Part shown: positions 61,703 through 64,000 of the stretch, piece by piece
Position numbering within the stretch: position 1 is the stretch's first letter
Layout: each line of letters opens with the position of its first letter
DNA from: Pseudomonadota bacterium
GTDB lineage: Bacteria > Pseudomonadota > Alphaproteobacteria > JACQOE01
Reading direction: 5' to 3'
Length of the DNA stretch: 64,000 nucleotides
NCBI GenBank assembly: GCA_016202695.1
Contig: JACQOE010000048.1
Coordinates: 47,334 to 111,333, forward strand
Notes under the pieces: generated by a model
What the model saw: the letters and a program-made list of their open reading frames with translations, nothing else
Database searches by the model: none
Told to the model about the DNA's origin: nothing
Program-made: the position numbers and the translations under genes

Positions 61703-62791
61703 CTAGTCGCTGAGCACGATCGCCGCGTCATCGGGCCAGGAAAGCTCCACCGTGTCGCCCTCGTTGAGGGCCTTGGCCTTGTCGACGTTGGCGACGTCGG
61801 CGGTGAGGACGAGGCCGCCCGCGGTCCTGGCGCTGAACCTGAGGGTGGCGCCCATATACGTCTTCTGCATGATCTCCGCTTGGTGGCTCCGCCGGCCGGC
61901 GTCGGCGCGCGGAGGGGCGACCTCGATCTTCTCATAGCGCAGCGCCAGCGTGACCGGCGCGCCGGCGTCCAACGGCTTGCGGCTTCGGCAGCGGACGCGA
62001 AGCCCGGCGCAGTCGATCCCGTACCAGTTCTCGCCCTCGGCCTGGACGACCCGTCCTTCGAGGAGATTGTTATGGCCGATGAAGGTGGCGACGAAGCGGG
62101 TCGCCGGCGTCTCGTAGATTTCCTCCGGGGTCCCCACCTGTTCGACCCGGCCGAGGTTCATCACCGCGACGCGGTTGGACATCGTCATCGCCTCGCCCTG
62201 GTCGTGGGTGACGAAGATGAAGGTGCTGTGAAGCTCGCCGTGCAGCCGGCGGAGTTCCCCGGTCATCTGGATGCGGAGCTGCAGGTCGAGCGCGCCGAGC
62301 GGCTCGTCGAGGAGGAGCACGGAGGGGTTGTTGACCAGGGCGCGGGCGATGGCGACCCTCTGCTTCTGCCCGCCGCTCAGTTGCTCGACGGACCGCCCCT
62401 CGAAGCCCTCGAGCCGCACCAGCGCGAGGGCGCCGGCGACCTTGCGGCCGATCTCCGCCCGGGCGACGCGCTTCATCCTCAGACCGAAGGCGATGTTGTC
62501 GAACACGTTCATGTGGGGAAAGAGCGCCAGGTGCTGGAAGATCATGTTGGTGCTGCGGAGATAGGGCGGGAGCCCCAGCATGCTCTGCCCGTCGATCAGC
62601 ACGTCGCCGGCGGTCGGGTTCTCGAAGCCGCCGATCAGGCGCAAAAGCGTGGTCTTGCCGCAGCCCGAGGGGCCGAGGAGCGAGAAGAACTCGCCCCGGC
62701 GGATGTCGAGCGAGACGTTGTCGAGGGCGGCGATGCTGCCGAATCGCTTGGTCACGCCTCGGATTTCGACCGCGGCGACGGGCTCGGTCAT
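61703..62791 (-). CDS. ABC transporter ATP-binding protein (PotA/spermidine type)
   Basis: 362 residues. Walker A GPSGCGKTTLLRLI, Q-loop IFQHLALFPHMN, signature LSGGQKQRVAIARAL, Walker B VLLLDEPLGALDLQL, H-loop THDQGEAM, then a C-terminal TOBE region (VTLALRYEKIEVAPP). The NNPSVLLLDEPLGALDLQLR form is that of PotA-type polyamine or opine importers. AGGAGAGAGTCA before ATG 62791. Lies 140 bp downstream of a PotD-like binding protein; no permease genes are between them, so they must be beyond the window. Confidence 0.9.
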   Translation of the reverse strand: MTEPVAAVEIRGVTKRFGSIAALDNVSLDIRRGEFFSLLGPSGCGKTTLLRLIGGFENPTAGDVLIDGQSMLGLPPYLRSTNMIFQHLALFPHMNVFDNIAFGLRMKRVARAEIGRKVAGALALVRLEGFEGRSVEQLSGGQKQRVAIARALVNNPSVLLLDEPLGALDLQLRIQMTGELRRLHGELHSTFIFVTHDQGEAMTMSNRVAVMNLGRVEQVGTPEEIYETPATRFVATFIGHNNLLEGRVVQAEGENWYGIDCAGLRVRCRSRKPLDAGAPVTLALRYEKIEVAPPRADAGRRSHQAEIMQKTYMGATLRFSARTAGGLVLTADVANVDKAKALNEGDTVELSWPDDAAIVLSD

Positions 62792-62931
62792 TGACTCTCT
62801 CCTGTCGTCGACGGCAAGGCGCGTTTCCTCCTGCGTGCGTGGTTTCATGGCCCTGTCCGAGCGTTGAAGAAGGCGAACAGGCATCCGGGGCCGGGAGCGC
62901 ACGCCCCCGGCCCCTCGGCCGCGGCGGGGAC

Positions 62932-64000
62932 TCAGGCGGCCTTGAACTTGGCCCAGGCCTCGATCCACTCGTCGAGGTTCTTGGGCATTTCGTAGCTGAT
63001 CAGCCGGACGCCTTTTTCGGTGACGTCGAAGCCGTATTCCTTCTGCGTCTCCTTGCTGAACTCGGCGAGGGCCTTGGCGTTGGTCGACGGGTACTGGGTG
63101 ACCTCGGTCAGCTTCACGCCGTACTCCTTGGAGATGAAGGCGTTGATGACCTTCTCGGAGCTGGCGTAGTTCGGCGAGTCGCGCGGAATCCACGCCGAGT
63201 AGCCCCAGAAGATGGTCCCCTCGCGCGGGAAGTTGCTGCCCACCTTGATGCCCTGCTTCTGGAGCACGGGGCGCATGGAGATGAAGCCGCTCTCGGCCAC
63301 GACTTCCCCGCTCGCCATCAGGTTGATGGCCTCGGTGAAATTCGCCCACAGAGTCCGGAAGTGATTCTTCTTCTTCAGCGAGATCAGGAACTTGGTGACC
63401 TCCTCCAGGTCCTTCTTGTCCATCTTGAAGGGGTCCTTGACGCCCATGTGCAGCGAGGTGGGGATGATGCTGGCGTGGGCGTCGTCGCGGATCGAAACCT
63501 TGCCCGCGTACTTGTCGCCGAAGACGAGGCCCCAGGACTGGGTGAGGGGGTCGTTCTCGGGAACCTTGTCCTTGTTGAAGATGCAGGTGTCGTAGCCCCA
63601 GAAGATGGGGACGAGATAGACCTTGTCGCCCCGCTTGATGATTTCCTTCTGGAACAGCGGCATGATGTCCTTGGCGTTGGGGACGTTGGCCATGTTGATC
63701 GGCCGACCCCGCTCGTCTCCGGCCTTCTCGCCAAGGACCGGACCGATGGCGAAGGCGGTGTTGCTGGCCATGAAGTCGTAACGCGACGTTCCGCCCGGGG
63801 CCATCAGCTTGGCGATGGTATCGGTGGGCGACACGTAGGGGGCGTTCTCCACCTTCACCCCGCTCACGCTTTCGAGGATCGGCCTCGCGGCGTCGGGCAG
63901 GAACACGCTCGGGATGATGGCGGTGATCGCCGGACGCTGGGCAAGCGCCGGCCACGACGCCGCCGAGCCGAGTGCCGCGGCGCCCAGGGCCGCGGCGCCG
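62932..64000 (-). CDS. ABC transporter substrate-binding protein (PotD-like), N-terminus beyond window
   Basis: About 355 residues visible. The frame stays open to the window end through an alanine-rich signal peptide (LGSAASWPALA then QRPAITAII), so the true start is past 64000. Mature part: VFLPDAARPILESVSGVKVENAPYVSPTDTIAKLMAPGG, FMASNTAFAIGPVLGEK, VPIFWGYDTCIFNKDKVPEN, SWGLVFGDKYAGKVSIRDDAHASIIPTSL and SGEVVAESGFISMRPVLQKQG, a polyamine/opine-type periplasmic binding protein. Partner of the ATPase downstream. Ligand unknown. Confidence 0.85.
   Translation of the reverse strand, partial: GAAALGAAALGSAASWPALAQRPAITAIIPSVFLPDAARPILESVSGVKVENAPYVSPTDTIAKLMAPGGTSRYDFMASNTAFAIGPVLGEKAGDERGRPINMANVPNAKDIMPLFQKEIIKRGDKVYLVPIFWGYDTCIFNKDKVPENDPLTQSWGLVFGDKYAGKVSIRDDAHASIIPTSLHMGVKDPFKMDKKDLEEVTKFLISLKKKNHFRTLWANFTEAINLMASGEVVAESGFISMRPVLQKQGIKVGSNFPREGTIFWGYSAWIPRDSPNYASSEKVINAFISKEYGVKLTEVTQYPSTNAKALAEFSKETQKEYGFDVTEKGVRLISYEMPKNLDEWIEAWAKFKAA

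Noticed and set aside
1..64000. tRNA, rRNA or known riboswitch
   Set aside because: No cloverleaf with a GTTCRA-type T-loop or conserved riboswitch core was recognised by eye in any intergenic gap; a covariance-model scan would be needed to be sure.

Overview
The window is very G+C-rich DNA with tightly packed genes, many of which share ATGA, GTGA or TTGA stop/start overlaps. The gene content (TctABC importer, hydantoinase-type HyuAB pairs, AtuA/DUF4387, a rhizobial-style iol cluster with an RpiR regulator and an IolC fused to a DUF2090 domain, FNR/FixK-like sites, CCTC...GAGG palindromic intergenic repeats) points to an Alphaproteobacterium with a heterotrophic, scavenging lifestyle. I saw no rRNA, tRNA, CRISPR array, prophage or complete insertion sequence.

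Layout. 1-3676 (minus): a hyuB-hyuA pair, hyuA running off the left edge. 3925-14233 (minus): a surface-structure island with three pilin-like secreted proteins, a 1076-residue RTX / seven-blade FG-GAP protein, and a chaperone-usher pilus operon (pilin, chaperone, usher, tip adhesin). A perfect FNR/FixK box lies upstream of the pilin and a degenerate one upstream of the first pilin-like gene. 14680-18042 (plus): tctC-tctB-tctA. 18049-18314: a 266-bp inverted-repeat element (MITE-like, TA duplication) inserted exactly between tctA and a convergent LysR gene. 18314-24974: LysR, DoxX, an SDR, an MmgE/PrpD protein, an MFS carrier and an RlmD-type rRNA methyltransferase. 25098-32596 (plus): a second hyuA-hyuB pair followed by RidA, AtuA-like, DUF4387 and cytosine-deaminase-like genes, probably one catabolic unit. 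32644-35956 (minus): a translationally coupled kinase / divergent enolase / 2-hydroxyacid dehydrogenase operon. It is transcribed away from a GntR regulator that starts a plus-strand unit with a threonine-synthase-like enzyme, a class V aminotransferase and an M20 hydrolase (36175-40540). 40557-45272 (minus): PIMT, then an operon of archaeal-type fructose-bisphosphate aldolase/phosphatase, a ComA-like phosphosulfolactate synthase and a fumarate-reductase-like flavoprotein. 45478-50029 (minus): a complete AfuABC/FbpABC-type ABC importer. 50258-59687: an inositol monophosphatase, an SDR, an RpiR regulator and iolG/iolBCDE. 59889-61669: an unusual asparaginase homologue and a maleate-isomerase-type racemase. 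61703-64000 (minus): ATPase and (partial) binding protein of another ABC importer.

How the parts work together. Most genes feed small carboxylates, amides, N-heterocycles and cyclitols into central metabolism. The AfuABC-like importer, phosphatase and iol genes could form one route for phosphorylated cyclitols. The asparaginase homologue lacks the residue that reads the substrate alpha-amino group and sits next to a maleate-isomerase homologue, which would fit a maleamate-to-fumarate route. The two least familiar assemblies are the kinase/enolase-paralogue/dehydrogenase operon and the FBP aldolase/phosphatase-ComA-flavoprotein operon; both act around phosphoenolpyruvate-type intermediates. 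These functional links are inferences from neighbourhood and residues.
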